In this document: piece after piece, positions 1-11,287 of the stretch
Layout of the letters: every line of letters starts with the position of its first letter
How positions within the stretch are numbered: the stretch's first letter is position 1
Origin: Triangularia verruculosa
Lineage: Eukaryota > Ascomycota > Sordariomycetes > Sordariales > Podosporaceae
Direction: 5' to 3'
Assembly (NCBI GenBank): GCA_033296885.1
Contig: MU863906.1
Span: 62,001 to 126,000, forward strand
DNA: 64,000 bases
Position numbers and translations under genes: made by a program
Notes under the pieces: model-generated
What the model was told of the DNA's origin: nothing
The model's input: only the letters and a program-made list of their open reading frames with translations
The model's database searches: none

Positions 1-1060
1 GGTGGGTAATGCTTCTTGTAGTGCTCCGTGTATGCCTTGTCCCGAAACACTGAAGTGAACTCGCATCTCCAGTGTCCAAGCTCCATCTCGTTGTGGGCGA
101 AATACGATCCAGCATCGAAAAGAAGGGACTTGTTGGTTTTCTCATCGATTCCCATGTTGCCTTCCCACAGATCCCCATGTATTATACATGGCTTGATCCT
201 TTCGCCTTCTGAATCCTTGAGGTTTTCCAAAAGTCGAGGAATGACAGCATCGGCCACTTGTTTTGTAGCAAGCTCCAGCTCGGGCCATGATCCGTTCGCC
301 TCGACATCGAGTTTGCAGACACCAAGCAGTAGTTTTCGGTAGAATGTCGCCCAGCTTTCTTCCCAGTCAACAGTATGGGCCGTTTTGCCATCGCAGGTTG
401 TCACAGGGAAGCCAAATTTCCCGGTTGGTGATCGACTTTGTTTGTGCATTTTGGCGAGTCTCCCCGTCCATTCGACAGGATCTGGAGGCGTGTTTACGTC
501 CTAATATTGCATAAGCTCATGGTTGCGCTACAACTTGGAAGGGGGACCAACCATATCTACGAATTCGGAGAGATAGAAGTATGCGTCTGAGGCTTGTTTG
601 TAGTTGCCGAAGCCAACAGGTTTTGGTATGAAGTCTGGCATCAAGTCATAGATCATTTTAGACGACACTGCTTCGCCATTCAACATTATCCGGCCGTGTT
701 CACCGTAAGCCACCTGCAGCATGGAATAAATTATCAGCTTGGCTGGTTGTGAAGATTAGGGGAGGGTCTCGTGAGACTGACCTTGATGAAGTACTCCTTC
801 TGGGCACCAGCAGAGTCTCGAGCTCTGATTCGGCCAGTGGCTGTGTATGCACTAACCCCAGACCTTTCGACCGAGGTAAACTCAATACCCCTGGGTAGAA
901 CTGGAAGAAGACATCTTTGTTAACACGGCTTTGCGATCACATGTGCTAGTAGACCCCTACACTTTGACACGGCTTCTTCGTCCATGGGAAATACACCTCC
1001 AAGTCGAGCAATAATTTCCTTGATACTGTCCGACTTCGAAATGTGCTCAGGAGTGGCCAT
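1..1060 (-). CDS. Fructosamine/ketosamine-3-kinase family protein, 3' end outside window
   Basis: Phosphorylates sugar amines (ketosamines) on glycated proteins or small molecules so that the adduct breaks down; a cytosolic repair activity in the characterised family. Model: complement(join(<1..500, 552..713, 782..900, 955..1060)), introns of 51, 68 and 54 nt, frame closed across all joins. Start chosen at the ATG ending at 1060 (MATPEHISKSD); an in-frame Met lies 15 codons upstream. Visible motifs: a probable ATP-binding Lys in EYFIKVAYGEHG, the catalytic loop HGDLWEGN (intact Asp and Asn), then LLFDAGSYFAHNEMELG with the metal-binding Asp. The last codons before the edge read EHYKKHYP, so only a short C-terminus is missing. 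It is divergently arranged with the NLR gene at 1534 (473 bp between ATGs). The exon 3/4 junction is the least certain because its donor is GTTGGT. Confidence 0.85.
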
Positions 1061-1533
1061 GATGACTGGTCTGTTGTATTGACTGTCTCGGATACTAGCG
1101 CTCACCTGAGAGTGTCTTGGGAACTCGGTCGTTTTGAGGATGCAGGGGCAGCCAAGCCATTAATGACTGGAATCAACGAACCTGTTTACTTATCAGAGGC
1201 AGAGCTCTAGTGACGAGCCTGTGGTCTCATGCATGTCGCACAGTATGAGCGGTGAGCGAACCAATAAGACTTCTCGGATCTGCAGGCCGTCAATGGGGCC
1301 GGGCACCCCGCTTTTGGTGTGCTCGTCGTGGAGATGGGGCTGTGACTCCACGAGGGTTAGATAGGCACCCAACCTCCTGTCCACTGGAACCTCGAACGAA
1401 TAATCCTGTTTGCTTCTTGGACATCAGAAACACCTTAATGGTCTTGATGTGACGGAAGAACTAAGTGTTGGAGCCCCGGACGCGTATTTGATCGGTAGCT
1501 ACTGCGAAAAGGGCAAGACCCAGCTGACCCCAA
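1061..1533. other. Intergenic, divergent promoter region
   Basis: Lies between two divergent start codons. Only short overlapping open frames without recognisable similarity occur. It should contain the promoters of both the kinase and the NLR; I see no clear TATA box. Confidence 0.5.
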
Positions 1534-4500
1534 ATGGTTTGTGATCCCAAGAAGGCTCCTTCCTCATACCCCCAGGCCGTCTGTGCATTTTCCAACGTGG
1601 ACATTGCTCCAACACTCCACAGTGTACATGGCACTCAGCTGATACATTCTACTCTGCAGTTCAAAAAACACTTCTCTTTTCGCAGAAAGCCAAACGCCCC
1701 CGAAGATGAGCAAAATGAGACATCAGATGTTCCAAAGGCGCAGTCGGATGAGCCTCCTTCTCGGCTCTCACTATTCGGCAGAGCTGCATCTTCGACAACC
1801 TTTGGCCGCCAGCTGACATCTTCGTCAACTGCCGCTGTCGCTCCGACATCCGATGTTTCAGCACATGATCCTCTTGGACTCAAGGTTGTGTACCGGCCAT
1901 CTGAAGAGAGGGTAGCCGACATCATCTTTGTCCATGGATTGGGAGGAAGTAGTATAATGACATGGTCTAAGAACAGAGACATGGAGTTATTCTGGCCGGC
2001 CAAGTTCCTACCACTGGAGCCCACCCTCGACAAAGCCCGCATTCTGACATTCGGATACAATTCCAACTTCAGGCCAGGGGCTGGCAAGAACCAAATGTCA
2101 ATCCTGGACTTTGCCAAAGAGCTCCTATTTGACCTGAAATATGCCCAAGATGAACTGGCTCCCGAACCAGGCTCATTGAGAATAGGAGAGGTGTGTTTCT
2201 GTTTCGTACATATACTAGCCATGCTTCATTACTCGAGATGCTAACAAAACCGGATAGGTCCCGCTGATCTTTGTCGTTCATTCAATGGGAGGTTTAGTTG
2301 TCAAGGAGGTATGTACGTGATATCTGAGGCTCAAAGCTTGCGCTAATCAGGGTCTCTGAGCCCAGGCTTATATGCAAGGTCAAAATGATCCAAACTATGA
2401 GACTATCATCAAAGCAGTTTCCTCCATCATTTTCCTGTCTACACCCCATCGTGGTAGCAACCTTGCGGAGGTTTTGAACAGAATATTGCAAGTATCATTC
2501 GTATCCAACCCCATGAGATTCATCTCCGAGCTTGCCATAGGGTCTCAGACTCTACAAAAGCTGAATGAACAGTTCCGGCACATTGCCCCAAGACTTCAGG
2601 TAGCTTCGTTCTATGAGACTAGGCCTACCCCGATGTTGAAAAAAGTGCAAACTGTACGTTGAATCCTACCTACGATTTAACAGACTTACAACTGATAATA
2701 TTCTCTCTAGATGGTGCTAGAAAAGGATTCCTCAATGCTTGGCTACCCAGGAGAAATATCGAAACCACTTGACGCAGACCACCATGGGGTGTGCAAATTT
2801 GGATCAAGAGAAGACACACATTATATTGCTGTTCGCAACGTGCTGGTCTCGTTCCTTCAGGATTTTATCCTAAAAGCACCAGCCCATGCCGGCACTGGTT
2901 TTATCGCTACGACCCGAGGCTCAACAAATGTTTCGGCTTCTGGGTCTCCTGGTTCAGCTGCATCAGCGGAGTTCACCAAACATACTGTCCGTTCACCATC
3001 AAACCTTTCGGCTGGCCCAACTGGTCTGAAGCCATCTACCGATCATCATTCTCCACAAGCTCGGGTGTCCCCTTCCAGTTCTGATCACTTGGGCCCTGTT
3101 GACCGCACTCGAACACTTATGAAAAGCTCTTTCAACGAGCCCAGCACCTTAGTTTCCACACCGGTCAGCTCAGCGCCGACTCCAAGGCATACAGCGCATC
3201 TGGTTGGGGTATCGTCAAAATACGAAAGATACCTTCGAGAATTTCTGGCTGTCACCGAACCTCAAGACACCGACTACAACTCATTGCTAGAGCGACGTAC
3301 TCCAGGTACCTGTGACTGGATTCTCAAACAGGGCCCTTTCATTAGCTGGATGGGGGATAATCACCAAAAGCCAAAAGTTTTGTGGGTGCACGGAAACCCT
3401 GGGACAGGAAAGTCCATTCTGTCGTCATATATTATCAATCACCTCGAACAACTCAGGATGCCCTGTCACTATTTCTTTGTCCGATTCACAGACCAGAAGA
3501 AGCGAGGATTGAGCTTGTTGTTGCGGTCGTTGGCATGTCAGCTTGCCAGTTCAAGTCCGGATTACGCCAGTAGACTTCAGACGCTCCAGGCGGCTGGGGT
3601 TGAACTTAAGACAGCACACTTTCGGAACTTGTGGTGGTGGTTGTTCAGGGAGACATTATTCCAAATGAACTTGAATCGGCCGCTCTACTTGGTTATTGAC
3701 GGACTAGACGAGGCAGACAGTCCCGGAGCACTGATTAAACTTCTGGCCGACCTTCATTTGACAAATATTCCCATCCGGATCCTTGTCGTGAGTCGAAAGA
3801 CACATGAAATCTCAACGGCGTTCCAGAGGCTCGCGAAGCAAGTGCACCTAGACTCAATGCGTGCGGATGGCAGCGCGCACGATATTCTATCCCACATCAA
3901 ACAAGAGCTTTTTGGGGGGGACAACGGGACCCACGAAGAAGGGAGCCATCAAGCGGAGATTACAGCCAAGCTCGTCGAAGGTGCTCGGGGCAGTTTCCTT
4001 TGGGTTTTCTTGGCTATAAGGATGATAAATGATTCTGGTACCATACTCAGCATCAAAGAAGCACTCGAGCAGCTCCCGGCTGGAATGGAGGCATTGTACG
4101 ACCGCATGGCGTCGTTGGTTTCCACACGGTCAGCCGCTAACAACCGCCAGCTTGCGCATGCTGTCCTGGAATGGGCAACGTGTGCTATACGCCCCTTGAG
4201 TGTTGGAGAGCTTAGCGACGCTCTGGGAAATGATATTTCCCTCGATCTCCATCACACAATCGAGGACCTATGCGGTGGGTTTGTCATTCTTGACCTGAAC
4301 GGCAACGTCTCTTTGATTCATGACACGGCGCGGCAGTATCTGCTTCGAGAGAGCGGAAATCATGGATCGCTCCAACGCCCCCTTGCTATACAGCGCAATG
4401 AAGCCAATAACAGACTTATGCAACGATGCTTGCAGGCTCTTTCCGACATGAACCTTCGAGAAAAACTCGGCGGTACCCAACAGCTCCCTGCTTTGGTCTT

Positions 4501-7021
4501 GTATGCAACTGGCGCGTGGTTCATTCATCTTTCTCGAGGATCTTCAACGGACTTGGACACGATCAATGCCGTTCTCAACTTTCTACAAGCGCCTCATGTG
4601 CTCGTGTGGATTCAGTTGGCCGCTTTGGAGACTCGACTCCACACTCTCGTTGTTGCTTCAAGGTATCTGAGTGATATCGTCTTCAAACTCAGGAACGCAG
4701 ATGATGATACTTTCGCCCATGCCCAGGTACTCGACCTTCTGGAGGGCTGGGCAACAGATTTGACAAAAGTCGTTGGGAAATTTGGCCAACGTCTTAGTGA
4801 AGCCCCTGATTCTATTCACAAGCTTATCCCGCCGTTTTGTCCCGAGGCATCAGTGCTCTACCAGCAGTTTGGCCGCAAAGAATCCAGGTCATTGCAGATT
4901 TCCGGATATACGCAAGACGGTTGGGATGACGGACTTGCTCGCTTTTCTATGGAACACCACGGTATAGCTTCTAGCATCCTTTCGGCAGGCAACCGAATTG
5001 TTGCCCTGACAAACATTAAAAAGGACGGTTACATTTTCATTTACGACGGAGCCGTGTTCGAGGAAAAGCTACGAATTCACCATCCAGAACGGGTATTGAC
5101 TATTGGAACAAACAAAATGGGAACGATCCTCGTGAGCTATGGCTACCTGTCAACCAGAGTCTGGGATCTGGCCACGGGAAACTGTTTGAAAACCGTCAAG
5201 AACCCACCGAGACGTCCTCGACCTCATACCATGACGTTCGCCGATGATGATCAGACTGTACTCGTCGGCACTGAAGACCGTTGTATTCGATCCTTTTCTG
5301 TGAAAGATGAGTCCACAAACTGGGAGCTCAAATCCCAAGTGGAAGAGGAAAACGCTGGGCAGGGTACGGCCGTGAGCCTGCCAGCGTGCTCAGCGTTCAG
5401 TGCTGACGGGAAAATGGTGGCATATGGCTATCGTGCTCACCCAATCACTATATGGGAGCTCGAGCCGCTACGACTCTATGGGACATGCAGTTTGGCCCTA
5501 GATGGGTCGGACATGACAAACCAAACATCCGCTTTTGCAGATGTCATTGCCCTCGCATGGCATCCGTTCAACGAGGAGGTGTTTGGACTGACTCGGGATG
5601 GAGTGCTATTCAAACTGAACTCATTCGAACAAGAGATCAGGGTCAAAGTGCCACACGCTGGTGGGTCTTGCCTTGCTGTCAGCTTAGAGGGATCACTCGT
5701 AGCTACGGGTGATTGTTTGGGTACGATCAAGGTCTTTCTGTCCACGGACCTGAGTCTCGTGTACCAGCTCTCTTCTCAAGACGGGGTTACCAACCTGTGT
5801 TTTGACCCAGATGGGCGGAGGATATACGATATTCGTGGTGTTTATGGCAATGTCTGGGAGCCCAACGCGCTTGCCCGGTTGGCCGAGAGATCGGAATACC
5901 CCGACCACAACAGTGATGCCATGAGTGATTTTGCAGGCAGTCTGGCAAAGGTCTCACTACACGCAGAGCATAACTTTTTCAGGGAAACAACTGTGCTTGC
6001 ACTCTCTGGTCAATTGGTTGGACCCCTCTATTGCTATGGCACTGAGGATGGGGTCGCGTCGTTGTGTGAAGTGGGCAAAGGGAAGGTTGGCACACTGGAA
6101 GAGTTTCCAAGATATATATCGATCGAACAACTTGTTTGGAGTGAGGACGGCAGATACGTGGCTTTGCTTGACCTCAGCGGCAGACTCTCAGTTAAGAAGG
6201 TTTCGAGAAGCGACCAGGACTGGAATAAGTGGGAGATCACTCATGAGTTTGATTCGATCATACCCACCCACGAAGGGCATGTGCGGCAGCTGCTGTTTCA
6301 CCCTGACGGCCAACGGCTTCTCACTGCACGGAGCACAATGCTGCTATGCACTCATCTTCAAACTCACAAGGTCCATAAATCGGAACTGTCTGATGGTTCA
6401 GACATCAAGTGGTTGTGCCATCCGACCTCATCCGAATATCTACTCGGATTCGAAGCTGGTTCGATACGCATCTTCGAATGGGAAACCCTTCAGCCCATAC
6501 AAACATGCACAGTTCCCCTGTCAGCTACCGAACACCAGCAAACACTGGCGGAGGAGGAGGGAAAACCGAAAAGAGTTCTCAGAAAAGTCATCTCGAACCC
6601 GGACTCGCCCTACGTGCTCTTGGAGCTGTCTCTGCCCCCCCCTTCGCCAAAGCGAGACAGTCAATACCTACTGTTTGATGCCTCGACGTTGCAGCCCGAT
6701 TCCCATGTCACGAATCAAGAAATCAGGCCCATCATCCTGCCAACGGATGTCTCATCTCGGATCCGCGAGCCCCTTGCGCTCTTGTCAAGGAGGAGATTTG
6801 TATTCCTGGACATCAACAGATGGATATGCACTTGGCGCTTGCCTCGACCTGGGGCGAGCTCTTCAAGGTCGAGTGCTGATATTGAGCGGTTTTACTTCTT
6901 GCCTGGGGACTGGGCCATGGAAGATGAGATAGGATTGTGTAGGATCATGCCCGACGGAACCCTGCTATGCCCACGTAATGGGGGCGTTGTGACTGTTCAA
7001 TGCGCCAAGCTAAGGACGTAG
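1534..7021 (+). CDS. NOD-like receptor: alpha/beta-hydrolase, NACHT NTPase and beta-propeller
   Basis: Predicted intracellular STAND receptor of the fungal NLR class, a group that includes heterokaryon-incompatibility proteins. Model: join(1534..2190, 2258..2308, 2366..2653, 2711..7021), 1768 aa, three phase-0 introns (67, 57 and 57 nt). Residues about 117-330 form a serine-hydrolase domain: FVHGLGG loop, nucleophile elbow VVHSMGG (Ser228) and STPHRGS. A serine-rich linker follows, then the usual pre-NACHT motif (LLERRTPGTCDWI). The NACHT has Walker A GNPGTGKS (560-567) and Walker B VIDGLDEAD (Asp662). From about residue 1070 to the end there are poorly conserved WD-like repeats (VWDLATGNCLK, FHPDGQRLL) rather than near-identical ones. 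The first 42 codons are uncertain: an in-frame acceptor-like site ends at 1659, so an upstream first exon is possible. Domain assignment is solid; the trigger and the hydrolase substrate are unknown. Confidence 0.9.
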
Positions 7022-7434
7022 CAGCAGGAATTGCAAGCTTTGGATACTGGGGAATAGAGCAGCATATTGTGATTCTTTTTGGAAACACTCCGAGGAGCGG
7101 GGAAAGAAATTGGCTAAGAGGGCGCGGAATCTCTCTTGTATATCGATGACAGAGCCTTGTTGGATGGTGATTAGGTAGTAGTATGTACAAGCTCTATAAA
7201 AACAACGTTAAACTCTAGTGGTATCTCTTATGATGAACGCGTGTATCCAAAAAACCATTAGCAGCATGAACAGCATTGCTCGCTTGCTTTTGATGTATCC
7301 AATTCCCTCTAAAATGCCATGATTGTATCACACCCAAACGCCGGTTATGCAGTAGAAAGTTTTGCTCATAAGCCAAAGAGAAAGATGCCATCAATGTACA
7401 ATGAACTTGAAATGAGAAGATAGCACAAGGGTAA
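7022..7434. other. Intergenic between convergent genes
   Basis: Two 3' ends face each other here, so it is mainly 3'-UTR and terminator sequence. Short open frames only. Confidence 0.5.
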
Positions 7435-9111
7435 TCAAACCTCTGTGGGAGTGGGCGCCTTCTTGACACCTCTAATTCTTTCGCCGAAAAGGAAGAAGAG
7501 AAGTGGGAGGGGAATGAGGCCGAGGGAGATGAAGCCGAGGAGAGAGTTACCCCATCCGAGGCCGAGGGCGATGTACATGTCGATGGCACCGAGAGGGAGG
7601 AGAGCACCGGCGAGAGATCTCAGCACGGCGAGGGCGGCAGTGACGGAAGCGGCGCTCTTAGGATAGGCGTCCTGTTGAATGGTGTCAGTATCTTTTTGAT
7701 CAAAGCCAGAAAACAAGAAGGGGAGAATACTAACCAGCAAGTAGTTCTGGCAAGCCATCATAATACCCATAAGCCCAAAGCAGAAGATGACGACACCGAT
7801 CATGGGCACGATCCAGTGAACACCATAGTGGGTGGTCCATCCGTACAAGAACAAGCCGATAGGTAGCGCGACACCAGCGGGGATGGTCAGGAAGGGTGTC
7901 AGTCTGATCTCAGGCTTGTGCGTCTCGCCGCTGTTCATCTTTTGCGAAACCAGCTTGTCGCTCATGGCGCCGAACACGACGATACCGAGGCCCATGCCAA
8001 TGGCTGAGGGGATGAAGACGAGACCAATTTCACCCTCCCCGAAGCCGTAGCCGCTACCGAGAATGCTCTGACCGAAGACCAGGGAGAAAGTGGTGAAGAG
8101 AAGGTAAAGGACACCGTAGGTAACAGCAACGTAGAGAGAGAGGAGGGTGACGATGGGGACACAGAAGAGGAAGTACATGGGACGGACCAAGGCGGCCTTG
8201 AGCTTCTCCGCGGGAGTTGTGGTGTTGTCGGCGAGCTTGGAGCGGAGGTCGGGGTTTCCGGTCTCCTTGCGGAGGCGCGCGGCTCTGCGCTCGAGGATAA
8301 CGGGCGCGTAGGACTCGCGGAGCATGAAGAAGGTGAAGACGGTGATGAGGCCGGTGACAATGGCAATGAGCCAGTAGACCCAGCGCCAGCCGGCCGCTCG
8401 AATGAGATAACCACCGGCAACGGGACCGATACAGGGGCCGAGAAGGGGACCAATAGCCCAGGCGGCCATCGCACGTCCGCGGAACTCTACAGGCATCATG
8501 TCGGAGATACTTCCACTGCCGAGCGTGATGGGGACTGAGCCAGCGATGCCCATGAGGAATCGGAAGGCCATCATCATGGGGATGCCATTGGAGAGAGCTG
8601 TGCAGATGGTGAATATGAGGAAGGCGACGTTGCCGCAGTTGTACATGATGGATCGACCGTAAATCTCACTCAATGGGGCGACGAGGAGAGGACCGAAGGC
8701 AAAACCGAGAATGTAGACGCTGAGAATGAAGGTAGCGGTGGTGGTACTTCTCTCGTTGAACTCGGCCAGAATTCGAGGGATACCCGGGGCGAACATGGAC
8801 GAACCGAGGGGGGTGATGATGGTGAGAACAGAGATGACGGCGATGTTCTGCCATCTCTTCTTCATGGGCCAGTTCATGGGGTTTGCCATATCCTCTGGCC
8901 CGTCAAAGTCGACGATATTGGGGTCCTGAACGGTCTCATCGTTCACGGCGGGTGAATCCTTGCCTGATGTCGTTCCTCTCTCTGATGGGTCAGGCACAAT
9001 GGTGGCGGCTTCGAAGTCTGAGTTGTCGTAGGCAGCGGCCTTCTCTGAGGTGTTGTTGTGAGCGTCCATCTCGATGATGGAGTCTCGTGATCCGGTGCGT
9101 TCAGCTGCCAT
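7435..9111 (-). CDS. MFS multidrug transporter, DHA1-type drug:H+ antiporter
   Basis: Plasma-membrane exporter of the 12-TM DHA1 type. Model: complement(join(7435..7671, 7735..9111)), 537 aa, starting at MAAERTGSRDSI; 41 further in-frame codons upstream look like leader. A charged cytosolic N-terminus of about 95 residues leads to NPMNWPMKKRWQN and TM1 (PLGSSMFAPGIP). The loop 2-3 signature is APLSEIYGRS and antiporter motif C is GPLLGPCIGPVAGGYL. The reading frame also runs uninterrupted through 7672-7734. That segment starts GTTAGTATT, ends with a TGACACC branch-like site and CAACAG, and would insert 21 residues into an otherwise conserved NYLLDAYPKSAASV stretch, so I treat it as a 63-nt stop-less intron. 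Substrate cannot be told from sequence. Confidence 0.92.
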   Translation of the reverse strand: MAAERTGSRDSIIEMDAHNNTSEKAAAYDNSDFEAATIVPDPSERGTTSGKDSPAVNDETVQDPNIVDFDGPEDMANPMNWPMKKRWQNIAVISVLTIITPLGSSMFAPGIPRILAEFNERSTTTATFILSVYILGFAFGPLLVAPLSEIYGRSIMYNCGNVAFLIFTICTALSNGIPMMMAFRFLMGIAGSVPITLGSGSISDMMPVEFRGRAMAAWAIGPLLGPCIGPVAGGYLIRAAGWRWVYWLIAIVTGLITVFTFFMLRESYAPVILERRAARLRKETGNPDLRSKLADNTTTPAEKLKAALVRPMYFLFCVPIVTLLSLYVAVTYGVLYLLFTTFSLVFGQSILGSGYGFGEGEIGLVFIPSAIGMGLGIVVFGAMSDKLVSQKMNSGETHKPEIRLTPFLTIPAGVALPIGLFLYGWTTHYGVHWIVPMIGVVIFCFGLMGIMMACQNYLLVSILPFLFSGFDQKDTDTIQQDAYPKSAASVTAALAVLRSLAGALLPLGAIDMYIALGLGWGNSLLGFISLGLIPLPLLFFLFGERIRGVKKAPTPTEV

Positions 9112-10384
9112 GGTATCCGAAGTTGGGATGATGGCACTCCGAGGATCTGGGCAAGTCTTCTTGGCTGACGGGAGATCGCAGATGGCCAAGAAGACAGAAC
9201 GGGAGGGACCCCATCGTTTTTGTACCTGGCGCAAACGGCCCGCGGCAGGGCAACGCGGACTGTTGCGCCTGCTAACTCCCCGAGATGCCGGGTGTGGTCT
9301 GGCGACAAGATGCCTGGCTGCATTATTCCTGACCTCGGCTTGGCAGCGACCCGGTGCACCTCACCCTCCAGGGTCGGATGCCAAGCACGGAGCCTTTCCA
9401 TTAAAAAGTTGATCATGCCTCGGCCGGAAGCCCGACGGCACTGTCTCCGTACGACGGGATACATAACTACATCGTGAATCTTTTGGAAACGCGACCAAAC
9501 TGATGACGAATTCCCAGAAGCCCTTGAGCCCTTCCGCCAACTGCCACCATGATGACGACCTTCAAGCCGATTCTGTCACTCTCTGCACGTCAGAGATGCT
9601 GGCCGGCCATCAACGGGATTGCATAACTTTGTGCATAATTCCCCGGGTACTGCGAAATCCGGGGCCCCACATCCACGTTTGGCGGCTCCAAAACACCACA
9701 ATCAAAAATACTTTTTTCGCTTCAAGAAGCTGATGTGTCCAATCAACAGTCTGTCCTGGACCCAAAGCAACCCAAGTGGACACCATCAATTTCCGCCCCC
9801 CTTTGCACAACAGCACAAGCCTTGCGCCTGTCCGTTGAACAAGGTTAAAGCTGTCCGCTGTTCTGGAAGCCGACTGACAAAACGTGGAAACCCACCAATC
9901 GCATCCCATCATCTCAACAAACAACTCCCTTCTCGAAATTCTCCACCAGACTCTGTTTCGCGGAGATTGATCTGGTCCCAATGCTCAATGCGGTTCGTCC
10001 CGTACTCGGATCACGCCTGACGAGGCGGTGTTGTGTGACAGCAGATAGACAAACCACGCGGATGCGGCTCCGGGAAACCTCCCTGGTCGGGATTCGGGAT
10101 ATCGGTGTCTGCCGGTGCCGTCTCACGTCGTCTCCAGTGTTGCAGCATGGATGGATCGACCTGCACCAAAGCCGTTTCATCAAGCAACCACCAAATCATG
10201 ACGCCCCATCGTTCGTGCCAGCAAAGGACCAAGCCGTCCTTCTCGAACATTCCTTTCAGAGATCAACCCTAACCCTCCCCGTTGGGCCTCCACCCTAACT
10301 CAAACCTTCAACACCGGTCGTTTGCATATGGCCATCCACATTCTGGATCCATTCTCTGACTCGGCATCCCAACAAATCCAATCA
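9112..10384. other. Intergenic, upstream of the DHA1 gene and the tRNA
   Basis: About 1.27 kb with only short overlapping open frames and no recognisable protein. It contains the DHA1 promoter, and at 10265-10298 two telobox-like CCCTAA motifs upstream of the tRNA. Confidence 0.5.
10265..10298. promoter_or_regulatory. Telobox-like CCCTAA motifs
   Basis: AACCCTAACCCT lies at 10265-10276 and ACCCTAA at 10292-10298. These match the telomere-type repeat that Tbf1/telobox-binding factors recognise at internal sites in other fungi. The distance to the tRNA 5' end is about 90-120 bp. Whether it is functional is an inference. Confidence 0.35.
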
Positions 10385-10476
10385 GGTCGGGTGGCGCAAT
10401 GGTAGCGCGTGGTCCTCCTACCCAACTAAGAGGAGTTTCAAGACTGAGGTTGTGGGTTCGAGTCCCATCTCGATCG
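10385..10476 (+). tRNA. tRNA-Arg (anticodon CCT) with a 20-nt intron
   Basis: The cloverleaf folds by eye: acceptor GGTCGGG pairs with CTCGATC (two G-U), discriminator G. The D stem is GCGC/GCGC around AATGGTA, the anticodon stem is TGGTC/GACTG, and the T arm is GTGGG-TTCGAGT-CCCAT. The anticodon loop is C-T-CCT-A-A, interrupted after position 37 by a 20-nt intron at 10421-10440. The intron carries AGGAG, complementary to CTCCT across the anticodon, as in canonical pre-tRNA introns. The mature RNA is 72 nt plus CCA. Internal promoter A box TGGCGCAATGG and B box GGTTCGAGTCC both match consensus. It reads AGG codons. Confidence 0.95.
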
Positions 10477-10485
10477 GCCTGTATC

Positions 10486-10490
10486 TTTTT
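10486..10490 (+). terminator. RNA polymerase III oligo-T terminator
   Basis: A run of five T begins 10 nt after the tRNA 3' end, the expected Pol III stop. Confidence 0.8.
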
Positions 10491-11287
10491 CCCCTCTGGC
10501 ACCATCTGGAGGTGATGCTTTAAGCCATTCTCACAGTCCTGATCTTATGTCCGTCCTCGGCTAGTTATGCCTAGCTCCCCTTTTTTGATCTTCACAGTGG
10601 TTGAGAAAGCCTAGAAGGGAGACATACACTAGACACCAGCCCCTGAAAACCAATGGTCCATATGACAAGGGTTGTGAAGATCACTTTAGCTTGGGTCTAA
10701 ACCGACGCTTTAGATTAATTAACTGGATGTTGTACAGTGTTGACCGCTTCAATGTCTCCGAGACAAAGGAGTGGTTAGTCTCAAATGCGGCATGCCGATA
10801 CACTTGTGCAAGTTCATGCACATGGGTGCACAATGTGACACATGCTGAACGAGAGGTCTGGGGTTAAACAGGCCATGTGAACGAAACTCTTTTTTCGGCC
10901 TACTCTAGGAGATGGTAGAGTCTTACCAGGGAAAGAGCCGCCCAAAGAAACATTGATCTGAGCCTCCCCTGAGTGGCTTGAAGTCACTAGGTACTAAGGT
11001 TAGATCCGAGCGGAGTTTGATAGCAATATTCTGGCAACCTGGAAGTACAGACAACTTATATTAGCTAATAGACGGTGTACTGCAGCACAAAGAGTGCATT
11101 GGTCCACTCAGTCTGCTAGATACTATTATATCCGGTATGTTCAGATGAGGCTACAGCGACCTAAAATGCTTGCTTGAACAGTAAGTTACACATCAACCAG
11201 CGTGAACAAATTGCTACGAGAGCTTCTTCAATGTTAAATTTCTGTTTACATGTACAGTGAGTACAACCAACATACATCAGCCAGCTA
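10491..11287. other. Intergenic, relatively AT-rich
   Basis: No supported gene. Lower GC than the coding flanks, with short open frames only. I looked for LTR-like ends next to the tRNA, a common retroelement target, and did not recognise any. Confidence 0.45.

Noticed and set aside
5925..6932. 335-codon plus-strand open frame inside the NLR
   Set aside because: Shifted frame within the propeller-coding exon; its translation is not protein-like and the NLR frame is continuous.
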